Shown: positions 38,216 through 46,822, numbered from the stretch's first letter. The stretch: 64,000 nt of DNA from an uncultured Roseateles sp. (GCF_963422335.1 NZ_OY729424.1:6324001-6388000); one strand, 5' to 3'. Made by a program: numbers and translations. Notes: generated from the sequence alone by a model not told the origin.

Positions 38216-38812
38216 ATGCAAGCAAAGTCTTGGGTTCGATTCGCGCTTGTTGTCGGGGCGGGTCTGGTGTTCAGCTTGGGCCCCGGCACGGCCAAGGCCG
38301 TGACGCAGGCGGTCACCTTCCAGGAAAACACACAGTCGCTCGATCCGATTTATACGCGTTCAATCTCGGGTATGACCGGTGACTGGACGGTGTGGAAGTA
38401 CATCTTCAACGGCAGCCCGTACAAGTGGACCGACTTCCACGTCAAGCTGCAGACGATGAATGCCGCCGGAAGCTGGGTGGACTCACCCGAGAGCGACGGC
38501 ATTTCCTTCGGCCAGCCGACGCCGTTCGATGAATGGCTGAAGTCGGTCAAGGTGGACATCAACGGCATCTACGTCGATGGCTGGCACGTCAACCGCACCA
38601 ACCAACCGGCAGACAAGCTGGACTTCTACTTCGACACCTTCGGCATCCAGCCCGGCCAGACCCTTTCACTGCACTTCGACATGACGGACTTCGGCACCAA
38701 CACCTGGCGGCTGGTGCAGGTGCCCACCATCCCCGAGCCGCAAACCCATGCCCTGCTGTTGCTGGGCCTGGCTGGCGTGGGTCTGGCGGCACGGCGTGGC
38801 CGGTCGGCTTAG
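38216..38812 (+). CDS. PEP-CTERM sorting domain protein
   Basis: 198 aa. Signal peptide FALVVGAGLVFSLGPGTAKA; C-terminal IPEPQTHALLLLGLAGVGLA with basic tail ARRGRSA. The body is beta-rich and aromatic (DWTVWKYIFNGSPYKWTDFH), with no family recognised. AGGAG upstream supports the ATG at 38216. The 210 bases before it hold no gene, and no GAAAC pair with the spacing seen elsewhere. Convergent with the next gene, 16 bases apart. Confidence 0.83.
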   Translation: MQAKSWVRFALVVGAGLVFSLGPGTAKAVTQAVTFQENTQSLDPIYTRSISGMTGDWTVWKYIFNGSPYKWTDFHVKLQTMNAAGSWVDSPESDGISFGQPTPFDEWLKSVKVDINGIYVDGWHVNRTNQPADKLDFYFDTFGIQPGQTLSLHFDMTDFGTNTWRLVQVPTIPEPQTHALLLLGLAGVGLAARRGRSA

Positions 38813-38828
38813 AACAGGGTCCCGTCAT

Positions 38829-39602
38829 TCAGGTTGTTGCCCAGGCTTTTTGCCACAAGTAGTTGGCGGACTTGTTCTGTGCCGCAATCGTGCCGCCGAC
38901 TGCGAGCGAGTAGAAGCCATAGATCCCGTTGTCCAGTGCGCTGCTGTCTTGCACCAGATTCCGGACGTTGGCCTGGCCGGTAAAGCCACTGCCTCCGTTC
39001 ATTGAGCTGACCGATCCGGTCACACGGGCCACGGTGAGCGAAAAGCCGGTCGATGCATTCATGTGGGCGTAGCAGCGTTCCACCAGAATCACCCCGCCGC
39101 TGGTCACCCCATAGCCGTTGTTGTGCATCACATTGACGCGCTCCAGCCGGCCGCTTTGCAAACCGATGCCCTGGATGAAGCCACGCACCGTGCCATTCAT
39201 GATGGTCGTGGCCGAGTCCGAGCCGCCCAGCTGACTGTTCGCATCAATGCCCTTCGTGCCCGTGGCGCCGACACAGGTGACGGCGCCCGTACCGGCATTG
39301 CGGCTGCAGACGCCGGGGCCGATGATGCTGAAGCCATTCAGATCGATGGTCACGTTCGGTACGCTGACCAGGATGCCATCCTGGCCGCCAGGAACGATCA
39401 GATTGCCGGTCAGCTTGTAGGTGCCCGGTGCGCTGAGCGTCAGCGGGAAGCCCGGACCATCCCCGGGCGTCACCCCACCCGCCATGACCTTGGCCTGATC
39501 GATGGTCGCTTGGGCATGGGCACTGTGGCCGGCGGCCAGCGCGAGCAGGGAGAGGCTGACGATGGCGAGGCGATGCAGCGGTTTGAATGGCAAGTGGTGC
39601 AT
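38829..39602 (-). CDS. Secreted right-handed beta-helix-like protein
   Basis: 257 aa. Signal peptide IVSLSLLALAAGHSAHAQ. The body has the short repeating strands and Asn/Gly turns of a pectate-lyase-like beta-helix: VPNVTIDLNGFSIIGPG, MNGTVRGFIQGIGLQ, RLERVNVMHNNGYGV, VERCYAHMNASTGFS, QDSSALDNGIYGFYS. No catalytic signature was identified, so function is open (surface binding or carbohydrate-active). Two Cys in VCSRNAGTGAVTCVG could form a disulfide. Confidence 0.75.
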   Translation of the reverse strand: MHHLPFKPLHRLAIVSLSLLALAAGHSAHAQATIDQAKVMAGGVTPGDGPGFPLTLSAPGTYKLTGNLIVPGGQDGILVSVPNVTIDLNGFSIIGPGVCSRNAGTGAVTCVGATGTKGIDANSQLGGSDSATTIMNGTVRGFIQGIGLQSGRLERVNVMHNNGYGVTSGGVILVERCYAHMNASTGFSLTVARVTGSVSSMNGGSGFTGQANVRNLVQDSSALDNGIYGFYSLAVGGTIAAQNKSANYLWQKAWATT

Positions 39603-39664
39603 GGAAGCTTTCGGTTGAATGAATGAATACGTGAGCGAAATTCGCGGGGGGCCGAGCCTCGGGC

Positions 39665-40261
39665 TCAGCTACCTTCCGCGGGAAACAGGCCAGGGGGATC
39701 GACCTGCAAAAAATCAAACGATGCGGGTGCTGACGCGGCTCGCGGCAGTGCAGCGGCCGCCGCGCCGAAGACCCAGACATGGCAGTGCCCCGCACCCGAG
39801 CAATAGCTGGCCGAAATCAGATCGCTGCCCAGCAGTGCCTGCCAGGCCTGGCTCAGGCTGGCCGCCGACCAATGCACGGGGCGCCGGCCAGCAGCAGCCA
39901 GCAAGCGCTGCGGATCATGCAGTTCGGTGCGACTGAGCAGGGCCAGCTGCAATGCGGCGGCCTCGCGTGGCAGACCGGGGGCGGCCAGGGTCCAGCGCTC
40001 GCCATCGGTCTCGATCACGGCCTGGGCGGGCCCGGCCAAGACTGGTACTTGAACTGGGACATCCACCGCAGCCGGTGCCAGACCCACCGGCACGGCCCAT
40101 GGTTCAGCCGGCTGCAGGCGTTTGTCCATCAGGGCCGCAGCGCTCGACACCGCGAGCACCAGCACCAGCACCAGCACCGGGGCATACCAAACCTCCTGCG
40201 CTGCGCGCACGGGCCTGGCCGGTCGAGGCGCCGGGCCGACGCCGAGGTGGCCGAGGCGCAT
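39665..40261 (-). CDS. Hypothetical single-pass membrane protein
   Basis: 198 aa, not recognised. After a basic Pro-rich start there is one strong membrane helix (YAPVLVLVLVLAVSSAAALM, residues about 26-46), then a mostly soluble part ending near a Cys/His cluster (SASYCSGAGHCHVWVFG). The gene starts 8 bases after the globin stop, so it is probably co-transcribed with it. Longer frames on the plus strand across this stretch were judged to be shadows. Confidence 0.6.
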   Translation of the reverse strand: MRLGHLGVGPAPRPARPVRAAQEVWYAPVLVLVLVLAVSSAAALMDKRLQPAEPWAVPVGLAPAAVDVPVQVPVLAGPAQAVIETDGERWTLAAPGLPREAAALQLALLSRTELHDPQRLLAAAGRRPVHWSAASLSQAWQALLGSDLISASYCSGAGHCHVWVFGAAAAALPRAASAPASFDFLQVDPPGLFPAEGS

Positions 40262-40269
40262 CAGCGGTC

Positions 40270-40707
40270 TCAGGCCGCTGCGGGCTGGTCGACCTGGGCC
40301 GCGGCGTGGGCGGCTTCCATCATGGTGCTGCTGACCACGCCGTACATCGCGATCCAGGCCTCGCGCACCTCGGGCGTGAAGTGCTCACCCAGGCCATCGG
40401 ACAGGGTCTGGATCAGCGCCGCACCGACCGTGGCGTAGTGTGCGTCTTGCACACCGTAGCCGCCATGGCGCGCACCGAGTGCGCGCAGCACCGGCAGCAG
40501 GCTGTCCGGCTTGTCCAGAATCCGCACCGCCGCCGCGATCATATTCATCAGCAAGTCGCCCTGCTGCTGCATATCGCCCTTGAACAGCGGCTTGAGCGAG
40601 GCATCGGCGGCGAACAGATGCTGGTAGAACAGCGCCGCCGCCTGCGGGGCGATCGGCTGCACCAGGTTGAAGCTGTGACGTATCAGGGTGATGTGTTGCG
40701 GGCTCAT
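40270..40707 (-). CDS. Single-domain bacterial haemoglobin
   Basis: 145 aa. It matches the globin domain of flavohaemoglobins and Vitreoscilla-type haemoglobin: ITLIRHSFNLVQPIAPQAAA at the A/B helices, FYQHLFAADASLKPLFKGDM, and the proximal histidine in ARHGGYGVQDAHYATVG near residue 90. No reductase domain follows, so it is a single-domain haemoglobin that binds O2 or NO. Upstream is an exact GAAAC-N4-GAAAC pair with the usual spacing (site D), which places it in the proposed regulon. The next gene downstream is 8 bases away. Confidence 0.87.
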   Translation of the reverse strand: MSPQHITLIRHSFNLVQPIAPQAAALFYQHLFAADASLKPLFKGDMQQQGDLLMNMIAAAVRILDKPDSLLPVLRALGARHGGYGVQDAHYATVGAALIQTLSDGLGEHFTPEVREAWIAMYGVVSSTMMEAAHAAAQVDQPAAA

Positions 40708-40748
40708 GTGGGACTCCGTTGCTGAAGCCCCAAGATTGCCGGGCACCC

Positions 40749-40795
40749 GATTCAGGCGTGTTGCACCGCGCCCCCGCGCCGGTTTCATTGGTTTC
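40749..40795 (-). promoter_or_regulatory. Site D: GAAAC-N4-GAAAC plus TGAATC, minus strand
   Basis: On the minus strand GAAAC (40795-40791), four bases, GAAAC (40786-40782), 27 bases, TGAATC (40754-40749). The globin start codon is 41 bases downstream. The pair is exact; the minus-10-like box differs from TGATAC by a swap of two bases. Confidence 0.6.
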
Positions 40796-40838
40796 AGGCG
40801 CTGTGGCATGCTGGCACCTCCTGACACGGGAGGCATCG

Positions 40839-41474
40839 ATGTACACCTTGTTCGGTTCTGCGGGCTCGGGCTCCGCGATCGTGGAGATTGCCCTGGAATG
40901 GGCTGGCGCGGCCTACCGCAGCGAGCGCGCGTCGAGCTGGGAGCCCGACTCGGCGCAGGCCCGGCTCAAGGCCGTCAATCCGCTGCAGCAGATCCCCACC
41001 CTGGTGCTGCCCGACGGTTCGGTCCTGACCGAGAGTGCGGCCATGCTGATCCATCTGGGCCTGCAATACCCCGAGTCAGCGCTGTTGCCGCAAGACCCGG
41101 CGCGCCGCGCACAGGCGCTGCGCGGCCTGGTCTTCATTGCCGCCAACTGCTATGCCGCCATCGGTGTGACCGACTACCCCGAACGCTGGTGCGCCGATAT
41201 CGACGATTCGGCCCGCGAACGCCTGCTGCGCGGTGGTCGGGCCCGGCTGCATGGCTACTGGGAGATGTTCGCCGACACCTTTGCCGCGGCTCCGTTCCTC
41301 GGCGGCGAAGCCCCGGGCGGCCTCGATCTGATGGCCGCCGTGGTCTCCAAATGGTCGGGCACGCGCAAGCATCTGGCGCAGGCCCGGCCGCAGTTCCTGG
41401 CCACGCTGGAACTGATCGAGCGCCATCCGCGGATCGCGCCGGTCTGGGCCCGGCACTGGCCGCCCAGCAGCTGA
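40839..41474 (+). CDS. Glutathione S-transferase family protein
   Basis: 211 aa. The N-terminal thioredoxin-like domain has a nucleophile region (YTLFGSAGSGSAIVEIALEW) and the glutathione-binding block LQQIPTLVLPDGSVLTES with the cis-Pro and the ES pair; the C-terminal domain is helical (YWEMFADTFAAAPFLGGEAP). Likely a detoxification or reductase-type GST. The ATG at 40839 has GGGAGG upstream; the frame is open further back, but that part reads as non-coding and overlaps site D. Divergent from the globin gene. Confidence 0.85.
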   Translation: MYTLFGSAGSGSAIVEIALEWAGAAYRSERASSWEPDSAQARLKAVNPLQQIPTLVLPDGSVLTESAAMLIHLGLQYPESALLPQDPARRAQALRGLVFIAANCYAAIGVTDYPERWCADIDDSARERLLRGGRARLHGYWEMFADTFAAAPFLGGEAPGGLDLMAAVVSKWSGTRKHLAQARPQFLATLELIERHPRIAPVWARHWPPSS

Positions 41475-41492
41475 GCCGGAGGAGCGACGGCC

Positions 41493-41900
41493 ATGCAAGA
41501 CATTGCCCGCATCCAAGCCATCCTGCAGCCGCTGTTCCCCGGCCTGATGGGTGTGACGCTGACCGAGTTGAGCGCCGAACGTGTGGTCGCCACCCTGGCG
41601 GTGCGTGCCGATCTGTGCACCACCGGCCAGACCCTGCACGGCGGTGCGCTGATGGCCTTTGCCGACACCCTGGGCGCCGTTGGCACCTTCGTCAATCTGC
41701 CCGAGGGCAAGCTGACCACGACCACCGACTCCAGCACCAAATTCATCGCCGCCGCCAAGCTGGGCAGCACGGTCACCGGCGAATGCCTGGCCCTGCACCG
41801 CGGCCGCAGCACCATGGTCTGGCAGACCAGCATTCGCAACGAGCAGGGCCGCCTGTGCGCCCTGGTGACGCAAACGCAGATGGTGCTGGACGCGCGCTGA
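41493..41900 (+). CDS. PaaI-family hotdog thioesterase
   Basis: 135 aa, single hotdog domain. HGGALMAFADTLGAVGTF near residue 50 is the PaaI/YbgC-type active-site helix, and TTTDSSTKFIAAAKLGSTV is the following strand. Members hydrolyse acyl- or aryl-CoA thioesters; the substrate here is unknown. It starts 18 bases after the GST gene and is probably in one transcript with it. Confidence 0.85.
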   Translation: MQDIARIQAILQPLFPGLMGVTLTELSAERVVATLAVRADLCTTGQTLHGGALMAFADTLGAVGTFVNLPEGKLTTTTDSSTKFIAAAKLGSTVTGECLALHRGRSTMVWQTSIRNEQGRLCALVTQTQMVLDAR

Positions 41901-41910
41901 GCGGGGTGCC

Positions 41911-42216
41911 TCAGCCGGTCCGCAGAAAGCCACGCAGCCGGGCCACCCAGCGCCAGACCCTCAGCCCCCGGCCGGCCCAGCGCAGCAGCCGGCGGGGCTT
42001 GAATCCGGTCAGCAGGGCCAGCAGGCCGGCCGCACCACCCGCCGTCCAGGCCGGCCGCGCCCGCAGCCACAGCAGCAGCTGCCGGCCCTGATCGGCCAGG
42101 GCCAGCGGCGCTCGCAGGGCCTCGGCCTCCTGGGTCAGCTGCATGCGCAACTCGGCGCTGCGCAGGCGCAGCGCCATCTGGCGCAGTTGCAGCAAACGTT
42201 CCTGTTCCGAGGCCAT
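41911..42216 (-). CDS. YqjK-like protein
   Basis: 101 aa. Helical and basic: a coiled first half (EQERLLQLRQMALRLRSAEL) and a short hydrophobic stretch (WTAGGAAGLLALLTGF) before an Arg-rich tail. This is the pattern of YqjK, the third gene of the yqjD-yqjE-yqjK group, which is in the same order here. Function not established in the family. Confidence 0.65.
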   Translation of the reverse strand: MASEQERLLQLRQMALRLRSAELRMQLTQEAEALRAPLALADQGRQLLLWLRARPAWTAGGAAGLLALLTGFKPRRLLRWAGRGLRVWRWVARLRGFLRTG

Positions 42217-42222
42217 GGGGGT

Positions 42223-42612
42223 TCAGCGCGGTGGCTGCAAGCTATCGCGGTCACGCACCAGTTCGGCCAGGCTGGCCGCAAACGGGCCGCCAGTCTGCTT
42301 CAGGCGTTCGCAGGAGCGGCGCCACAGCCACACACCGGCCCCCAGATAGACCAGCGTCAGCGCGGCCAGGGCCCAGAGCCGGTAGGTCTCGCCGGCCAGC
42401 ATCACGATCAGCAGGCTCAGCGTCACCACACCGGCACCGATCAGCATCAGCGCCAGCAAGGCGCCCATGGCCGACTGCAGCAGGCGCAGCTTCTCCTGCT
42501 CCAGCTCGTTGCCGATCAGCGCCAGCCGGACCTGCGCGATCTCGATCAGCGTGGCACTGATGCGGCGCAGCGCTGCCAGCAGGCCGGGCTCGGGGCCTGC
42601 GGACTCTGGCAT
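42223..42612 (-). CDS. YqjE-like phage-holin-family membrane protein
   Basis: 129 aa. An amphipathic N-terminal helix (LRRISATLIEIAQVRLALIG) is followed by two membrane helices (ALLALMLIGAGVVTLSLLIV and LWALAALTLVYLGAGVWLW). This matches the holin superfamily III / YqjE group, which despite the name is chromosomal and not lytic as far as known. Its ATG overlaps the stop of the DUF883 gene by one base. Confidence 0.75.
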   Translation of the reverse strand: MPESAGPEPGLLAALRRISATLIEIAQVRLALIGNELEQEKLRLLQSAMGALLALMLIGAGVVTLSLLIVMLAGETYRLWALAALTLVYLGAGVWLWRRSCERLKQTGGPFAASLAELVRDRDSLQPPR

Positions 42613-42923
42613 CAGCGACGCCCGATCAGCAGACCGACGATCAGGCCCACGCCCGCCGCCGCTCCGATGGCGCGCCAGGGGTTGTCATGCACATAGTCAT
42701 CGGCGGCATGGCCAGCAGCCTTGGCACGCTCGATGGCGGCCTCCTGCACATGGCTGAGGCTGTCGCGCGCATTGCTGAGCTTGGCCTGCAGCTTGGCGCG
42801 CATATCGGCCACGCCCTCGCCGGTCTGGCCGGCGGTGACGCGCAGCAACTCTTCGGCCTGGGCCACCACCATATGGAGGTCGGCCATCAGGCGTTCTTTC
42901 TGGGCCTTGCTTGCTTCGGACAT
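42612..42923 (-). CDS. DUF883 YqjD/ElaB-type ribosome-associated membrane protein
   Basis: 103 aa. A long helical N-terminus is followed by the family signature DDYVHDNPWRAIGAAAGVG and a C-terminal membrane helix LIVGLLIGRR. E. coli YqjD and ElaB tether ribosomes to the membrane in stationary phase under RpoS; the same general role is likely. First gene of the three-gene set. Confidence 0.85.
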   Translation of the reverse strand: MSEASKAQKERLMADLHMVVAQAEELLRVTAGQTGEGVADMRAKLQAKLSNARDSLSHVQEAAIERAKAAGHAADDYVHDNPWRAIGAAAGVGLIVGLLIGRR

Positions 42924-43092
42924 GGTTCACTCCTTGAACTTCGAGGGACAGGATCTGAGCGGGCGCCGGTCAGACAGTTCCCACCCGCCATCAAGATTGA
43001 AACCCCGGCCTGGGCGGCGTGGCGTGACAAATCTCAAGCGGTTCGCAGATTGTGCGCCCTGCCGGCGCCTGCATGTCAAGACCCGGCACAAC

Positions 43093-43257
43093 TCACTGCG
43101 ATGCGGCCGACGCCGGCGCGGCCGGAGCGGAAGCAGGACTCTCCTGCGAGACCTCGACGCCATGCTTCTCGCCGCCCATGTCCACATTGCCGCCTTTGGA
43201 CAGCACCCACAAGGCCAGCGCGGCAAACACCACAAAAGCCAAAGCGATTTTCCACAT
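43093..43257 (-). CDS. Small single-pass membrane protein
   Basis: 54 aa. MWKIALAFVVFAALALWVLS is a membrane helix, followed by a Gly/Glu-rich segment (KGGNVDMGGEKHGVEV) and an Ala/Pro/Ser tail. The ATG at 43255-43257 has AGGAGA 9 bases upstream, which decides the start over a longer frame. No family recognised. Confidence 0.65.
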   Translation of the reverse strand: MWKIALAFVVFAALALWVLSKGGNVDMGGEKHGVEVSQESPASAPAAPASAASQ

Positions 43258-43361
43258 GATCTGATCTCCTGATTTGATGGCTGTGGCCCGGTCGGACCGC
43301 TCACCGGTGATTGTCGGGATGGGGCTTGCGTGGGGCTTGCAAGCGAGCGGCGGGAATGAAA

Positions 43362-43383
43362 AAAGGCTGCCGGGGCAGCCTTT
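43362..43383 (-). terminator. Terminator of the MFS transporter gene
   Basis: Read on the minus strand, GGCTGCC pairs with GGCAGCC around a short C-rich loop and is followed by six T. It lies 90 bases after the transporter stop. Confidence 0.8.
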
Positions 43384-43400
43384 CATGTTTGCGCAGTCAG

Positions 43401-43424
43401 CCCGATCGCTTGCAGGCGATCGGG
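43401..43424. terminator. Second strong hairpin downstream of the MFS gene
   Basis: CCCGATCGC at 43401-43409 and GCGATCGGG at 43416-43424 form a 9-bp stem with loop TTGCAG. No T-run on either side; it could assist the neighbouring terminator or protect mRNA ends. Confidence 0.45.
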
Positions 43425-43472
43425 CCTGAACTCGGCGAAGAACCGTCCGCAGGGACTGTTCTGGGTCAGAGT

Positions 43473-45158
43473 TCAGTCTTTCGCGTAGATGTCGACGTCC
43501 TTGGTTTCGCGCACGAACAGCATGCCGATGACAAAGCTCATCGCAGCGATCGTGATCGGGTACCAGAGGCCGTGGTAGATATTGCCGTTCTGGGCCACCA
43601 TCGCAAAGGTGATCGAGGGCAGCATGCCGCCGAACCAGCCGTTGCCGATGTGGTAGGGCAGGCTCATCGAGGTGTAGCGGATGCGGGTCGGGAACAACTC
43701 CACCAGCATCGCGGCGATCGGGCCGTAGACCATGGTCACGTAGATCACCAGTATGGTCAGGATAGCCACCACCATCGGCGTGTTCACCTTGGCCGGGTCG
43801 GCCTTGGTGGGGTAGCCGGCGGCCTTCAGCGATTCGACCAGATCCTTCTTGAAGGCGGCGACCTTCTTGCCGCTGTCTTCGTCGAACTTGTAGCCGCCTG
43901 CGGCCACAGTAGCGTTCAAGGAGTTGACGACCTTGTCGCCGATCTTGATCGACGCGACGGTGCCTGCCGGGCCGGCCACGGTTTCATAGCTGGCCGAGTT
44001 CTGTGCCAGCGCGCGCTTGGCGATGTCGCAGGAACTGGTGAAGTCCACTTCGCGCGCAATCGGGCTGCCCTGGAACGAGCAGGTCGATGGGTCGACCGTG
44101 ACCACGATCTGAGCACTGGCTTGCGCCTTGGCCAGATCCGGATTGGCAGCGGCCGTCAGCGCCTTGAACAGCGGGAAGTAGGTCAGGCAGGCGAGCAACA
44201 GACCGGCCATGATGATGGGCTTGCGGCCGATCTTGTCCGACAGGGTGCCGAAGATCACGAAGAACGGCGTGCCGATGATCAGCGACAGCGCCACCAGGAT
44301 GTTGGCCGTGCCTGAGTCCACCTTCAGCACGCTGGTCATGAAGAACAGCGCGTAGAACTGGCCCGAGTACCAGACCACGCCCTGACCAGCGACCAGGCCG
44401 AACAGCGCCAGCAGCACGATCTTCAGGTTCTTCCACTGGCCGAAGGATTCGGACAGCGGTGCCTTGGAGGTCTTGCCCTCGGACTTCATCTTCTGGAAGG
44501 CCGGCGACTCGTTCATCGACAAGCGGATCCAGACGCTGATGCCCAGCAGCAGGATGGACACGATGAACGGCACGCGCCAGCCCCATTCGGCAAAGGCCGC
44601 CTCGCCCAGCGCCGTACGGGTGCCCAGGATGACCATCAGCGACAGGAACAGGCCCAGCGTCGCCGTGGTCTGAATCCACGAGGTGTAGGCCCCTCGCTTG
44701 CCCTGCGGCGCATGTTCGGCCACGTAGGTGGCGGCCCCCCCGTATTCGCCGCCCAGTGCCAGACCCTGCAGCATGCGCAGGCCGATCAGTATCACCGGCG
44801 CCGCGGCGCCAATGGCCGCGTAGCTGGGCAGCACCCCCACGATGAAGGTCGACAGACCCATGATCAGGATCGTCACCAGGAAGGTGTACTTGCGACCGAT
44901 CATGTCGCCCAGACGGCCAAACACCAGGGCGCCGAAGGGGCGCACGATGAAGCCGGCGGCAAAGGCCAGCAGCGAGGCAATGAAGGCCGCCTGCGGATCG
45001 AGGGCCGAGAAGAACTGCTTGGCAATGATGGGCGCCAGCGAACCGTAGAGATAAAAGTCGTACCACTCGAACACGGTGCCGAGCGAGGAAGCGAAGATGA
45101 CCTTCTTTTCCGTCGCCGTCATGCCTGTGTTGGTGGAGACTGCGCTTGCAGTGGCCAT
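43473..45158 (-). CDS. MHS-family MFS transporter with large loop insertion
   Basis: 561 aa. Metabolite:H+ symporter family: FASSLGTVFEWYDFYLYGSL in helix 1, RPFGALVFGRLGDMIGRKYT, and GGEYGGAATYVAEHAP in helix 4. These carry organic acids or osmolytes across the inner membrane. Between the helices ending near residue 335 and starting near 461 there is an inserted domain of about 120 residues with Cys360 and Cys377, probably periplasmic and disulfide-linked; most family members of about 430 residues lack it. GAGGAG precedes the ATG. Substrate unknown. Confidence 0.87.
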   Translation of the reverse strand: MATASAVSTNTGMTATEKKVIFASSLGTVFEWYDFYLYGSLAPIIAKQFFSALDPQAAFIASLLAFAAGFIVRPFGALVFGRLGDMIGRKYTFLVTILIMGLSTFIVGVLPSYAAIGAAAPVILIGLRMLQGLALGGEYGGAATYVAEHAPQGKRGAYTSWIQTTATLGLFLSLMVILGTRTALGEAAFAEWGWRVPFIVSILLLGISVWIRLSMNESPAFQKMKSEGKTSKAPLSESFGQWKNLKIVLLALFGLVAGQGVVWYSGQFYALFFMTSVLKVDSGTANILVALSLIIGTPFFVIFGTLSDKIGRKPIIMAGLLLACLTYFPLFKALTAAANPDLAKAQASAQIVVTVDPSTCSFQGSPIAREVDFTSSCDIAKRALAQNSASYETVAGPAGTVASIKIGDKVVNSLNATVAAGGYKFDEDSGKKVAAFKKDLVESLKAAGYPTKADPAKVNTPMVVAILTILVIYVTMVYGPIAAMLVELFPTRIRYTSMSLPYHIGNGWFGGMLPSITFAMVAQNGNIYHGLWYPITIAAMSFVIGMLFVRETKDVDIYAKD

Positions 45159-45401
45159 GGTGGATGTCTCCTCTTGCTTGAAAAGCCACCGCCCGGTGGC
45201 CCTTGGGCCGCATCATGGGAGTTGGCTCTGACCGCTGTCTGACGCGAAGCTGATGCCAAGCTGACAAACTCCGTGGCAACCCTTGGCCGACATTTCTCAT
45301 CGTGAGAGCCAAGAGGTTCTCGGGGGTAAGCACTGAGGGGTATGCAGGACGGACCTGGCCATCACAACCTGACCCCTGGAGCCTGGCTCCGGCCGATCAA
45401 G

Positions 45402-46034
45402 TCAATTGCTGCGCCGCACAACGCCGCCGCGCGGACGTGCCGCCTCGTCCCAGTCATCGCCCTGGAACCAGGCATCACCGCGCAGATAGGCGGTGACCAT
45501 GTCCAGCGAGTCCAGGCCCCAGAACAGGCGGCCGTCCACCTCGAGCGTCGGCACGCCGAACACGCCGCGGGCAAGGGCATCCTCGGTGGCCTGGCGCAAG
45601 GCCTGCTTGACCGTATCGTCGCCGGGGTCAACTGCCGGGGCCAGCTCCCGCTGCAGTTGCTCCAGCCGACCCGGTTCGTTGGCATCCTGTCCGCCATGCC
45701 AGACATGGTGGAACAGCTTCTCCACCACCCGGCGGTTGGGTCCGCAGGCCCAGGCCAGGCGCTGCAGGGCCAGCGGATTGAACGGATGTTGCGTGGGCGT
45801 CTGCAGCGCTATGCCCAGCCGATGGGCGGTCCAGGCGACCTGGCGGAAGGTCCATTGCCGCTTGGTTTCCATCTCGGCCGGGCCCTTCTGGCCCCAGTGC
45901 TTGAGCAGGCCGGCAAACAGGATGGGCCGGTAGTCCACCACCACATTCAAGCCGGCCAGCGCCTCGGGCAGGCGCTCGAAAGCCAGCGCCGCATAGGGCG
46001 AGATCACATCGAAGTAGAAGGTGATGGGCTTCAT
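45402..46034 (-). CDS. 2-hydroxychromene-2-carboxylate isomerase (DsbA/kappa-GST fold)
   Basis: 210 aa. ITFYFDVISPYAALAFERLP is the N-terminal signature of the NahD/HCCA isomerase group, with Ser in place of the DsbA cysteine; GVFGVPTLEVDGRLFWGLD is the cis-Pro and C-terminal part. Family members isomerise chromene carboxylates in aromatic catabolism using glutathione, but many genomic copies have unknown substrates. Last gene of the long minus-strand run, 17 bases after the DUF1289 gene. Confidence 0.83.
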   Translation of the reverse strand: MKPITFYFDVISPYAALAFERLPEALAGLNVVVDYRPILFAGLLKHWGQKGPAEMETKRQWTFRQVAWTAHRLGIALQTPTQHPFNPLALQRLAWACGPNRRVVEKLFHHVWHGGQDANEPGRLEQLQRELAPAVDPGDDTVKQALRQATEDALARGVFGVPTLEVDGRLFWGLDSLDMVTAYLRGDAWFQGDDWDEAARPRGGVVRRSN

Positions 46035-46051
46035 GCCGGCGGCGGTCTCGG

Positions 46052-46303
46052 TCAGGGCGCGTTGCCCACCGGCTCGGCGGCGCTGAACACACCGTGCTGC
46101 TCGACCAGCAGCTCGCGGCGTGGTGGCAGCAGGGCCAACACGGCCCGCTTGCCCGGGTCATCGAGCTTGGACCAGGCGGCGATCTCGGGAATCGTGCGCG
46201 CACAGCCCTCGCACCAACCGGTAGGCGCATGCATGCGACAGACATTGGTGCAGGGCGAGGGCACGGCGCTGACCGGCTTGACGGCGGCGGTGATCGTGCT
46301 CAT
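46052..46303 (-). CDS. DUF1289 protein
   Basis: 83 aa. SPCTNVCRMH followed by GWCEGCARTIPEIAAW is the DUF1289 four-cysteine motif, which may bind an Fe-S cluster or zinc. Start overlaps the stop of the YbaK gene by one base, so translation is coupled. Function unknown. Confidence 0.85.
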   Translation of the reverse strand: MSTITAAVKPVSAVPSPCTNVCRMHAPTGWCEGCARTIPEIAAWSKLDDPGKRAVLALLPPRRELLVEQHGVFSAAEPVGNAP

Positions 46304-46818
46304 CAGGCCTGCACCACATCCAGCACCGGCGCACCGGTGAGCCGTTCCAGTTCTTGCGGGCTCAGGCGGAACACGCCATTCGGATGGCCGGCCGCCGCCC
46401 AGATATGGTCGAAGCGGAACAGCTCCTGGTCGATGTACAGCAGCGGCTTGCTGCCGTCGGCGCTGGCATGACCGACCGGCGACACGCCGCCGATCGAGAA
46501 GCCGGTGCGCGCCTTCACATAGTCGGCATCGGCCCGGCCCAGCGGTCCGGTGTGCGGCGCCAGCTTTTTCTCATCGACCCGCTTGTCACCCGAGGTGATC
46601 ACCAGCACGGCGGCCTCGTCGCTCTTGCGCCGGAACACCACGCTCTTGGCGATCTGGCCCAGGCTCACGCCCAAGGCGTCGGCGGCCTCCTGCGCGGTGC
46701 GCGCCGAGACCTCCAGCCACAGCGGGGCGTGCGGGTGTTGCTGGCCGGCCAGCACTTCGGCGACCCGGCGAAAGCCCTCGGGGCGCTGGCTGCTGTTGTT
46801 GTCTGCAGATTCACTCAT
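46303..46818 (-). CDS. YbaK/EbsC-family aminoacyl-tRNA deacylase
   Basis: 171 aa. The YbaK editing fold hydrolyses mischarged tRNA such as Cys-tRNA(Pro). Visible blocks are IAKSVVFRRKSDEAAVLVIT with the conserved Lys, GFSIGGVSPVGH, and LLYIDQELFRFDHIWAAAGH. The ATG at 46816-46818 starts SESADNNSSQ; the longer frame runs into the HMG-CoA lyase gene and is not credible. It lies 4 bases after the lyase stop. Confidence 0.83.
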   Translation of the reverse strand: MSESADNNSSQRPEGFRRVAEVLAGQQHPHAPLWLEVSARTAQEAADALGVSLGQIAKSVVFRRKSDEAAVLVITSGDKRVDEKKLAPHTGPLGRADADYVKARTGFSIGGVSPVGHASADGSKPLLYIDQELFRFDHIWAAAGHPNGVFRLSPQELERLTGAPVLDVVQA

Positions 46819-46822
46819 GCGC

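Noticed and set aside
39779..40725. Overlapping plus-strand frames of 219 and 257 residues opposite the globin and the membrane protein
   Set aside because: They cross the globin gene and site D and have no domain or ribosome site.
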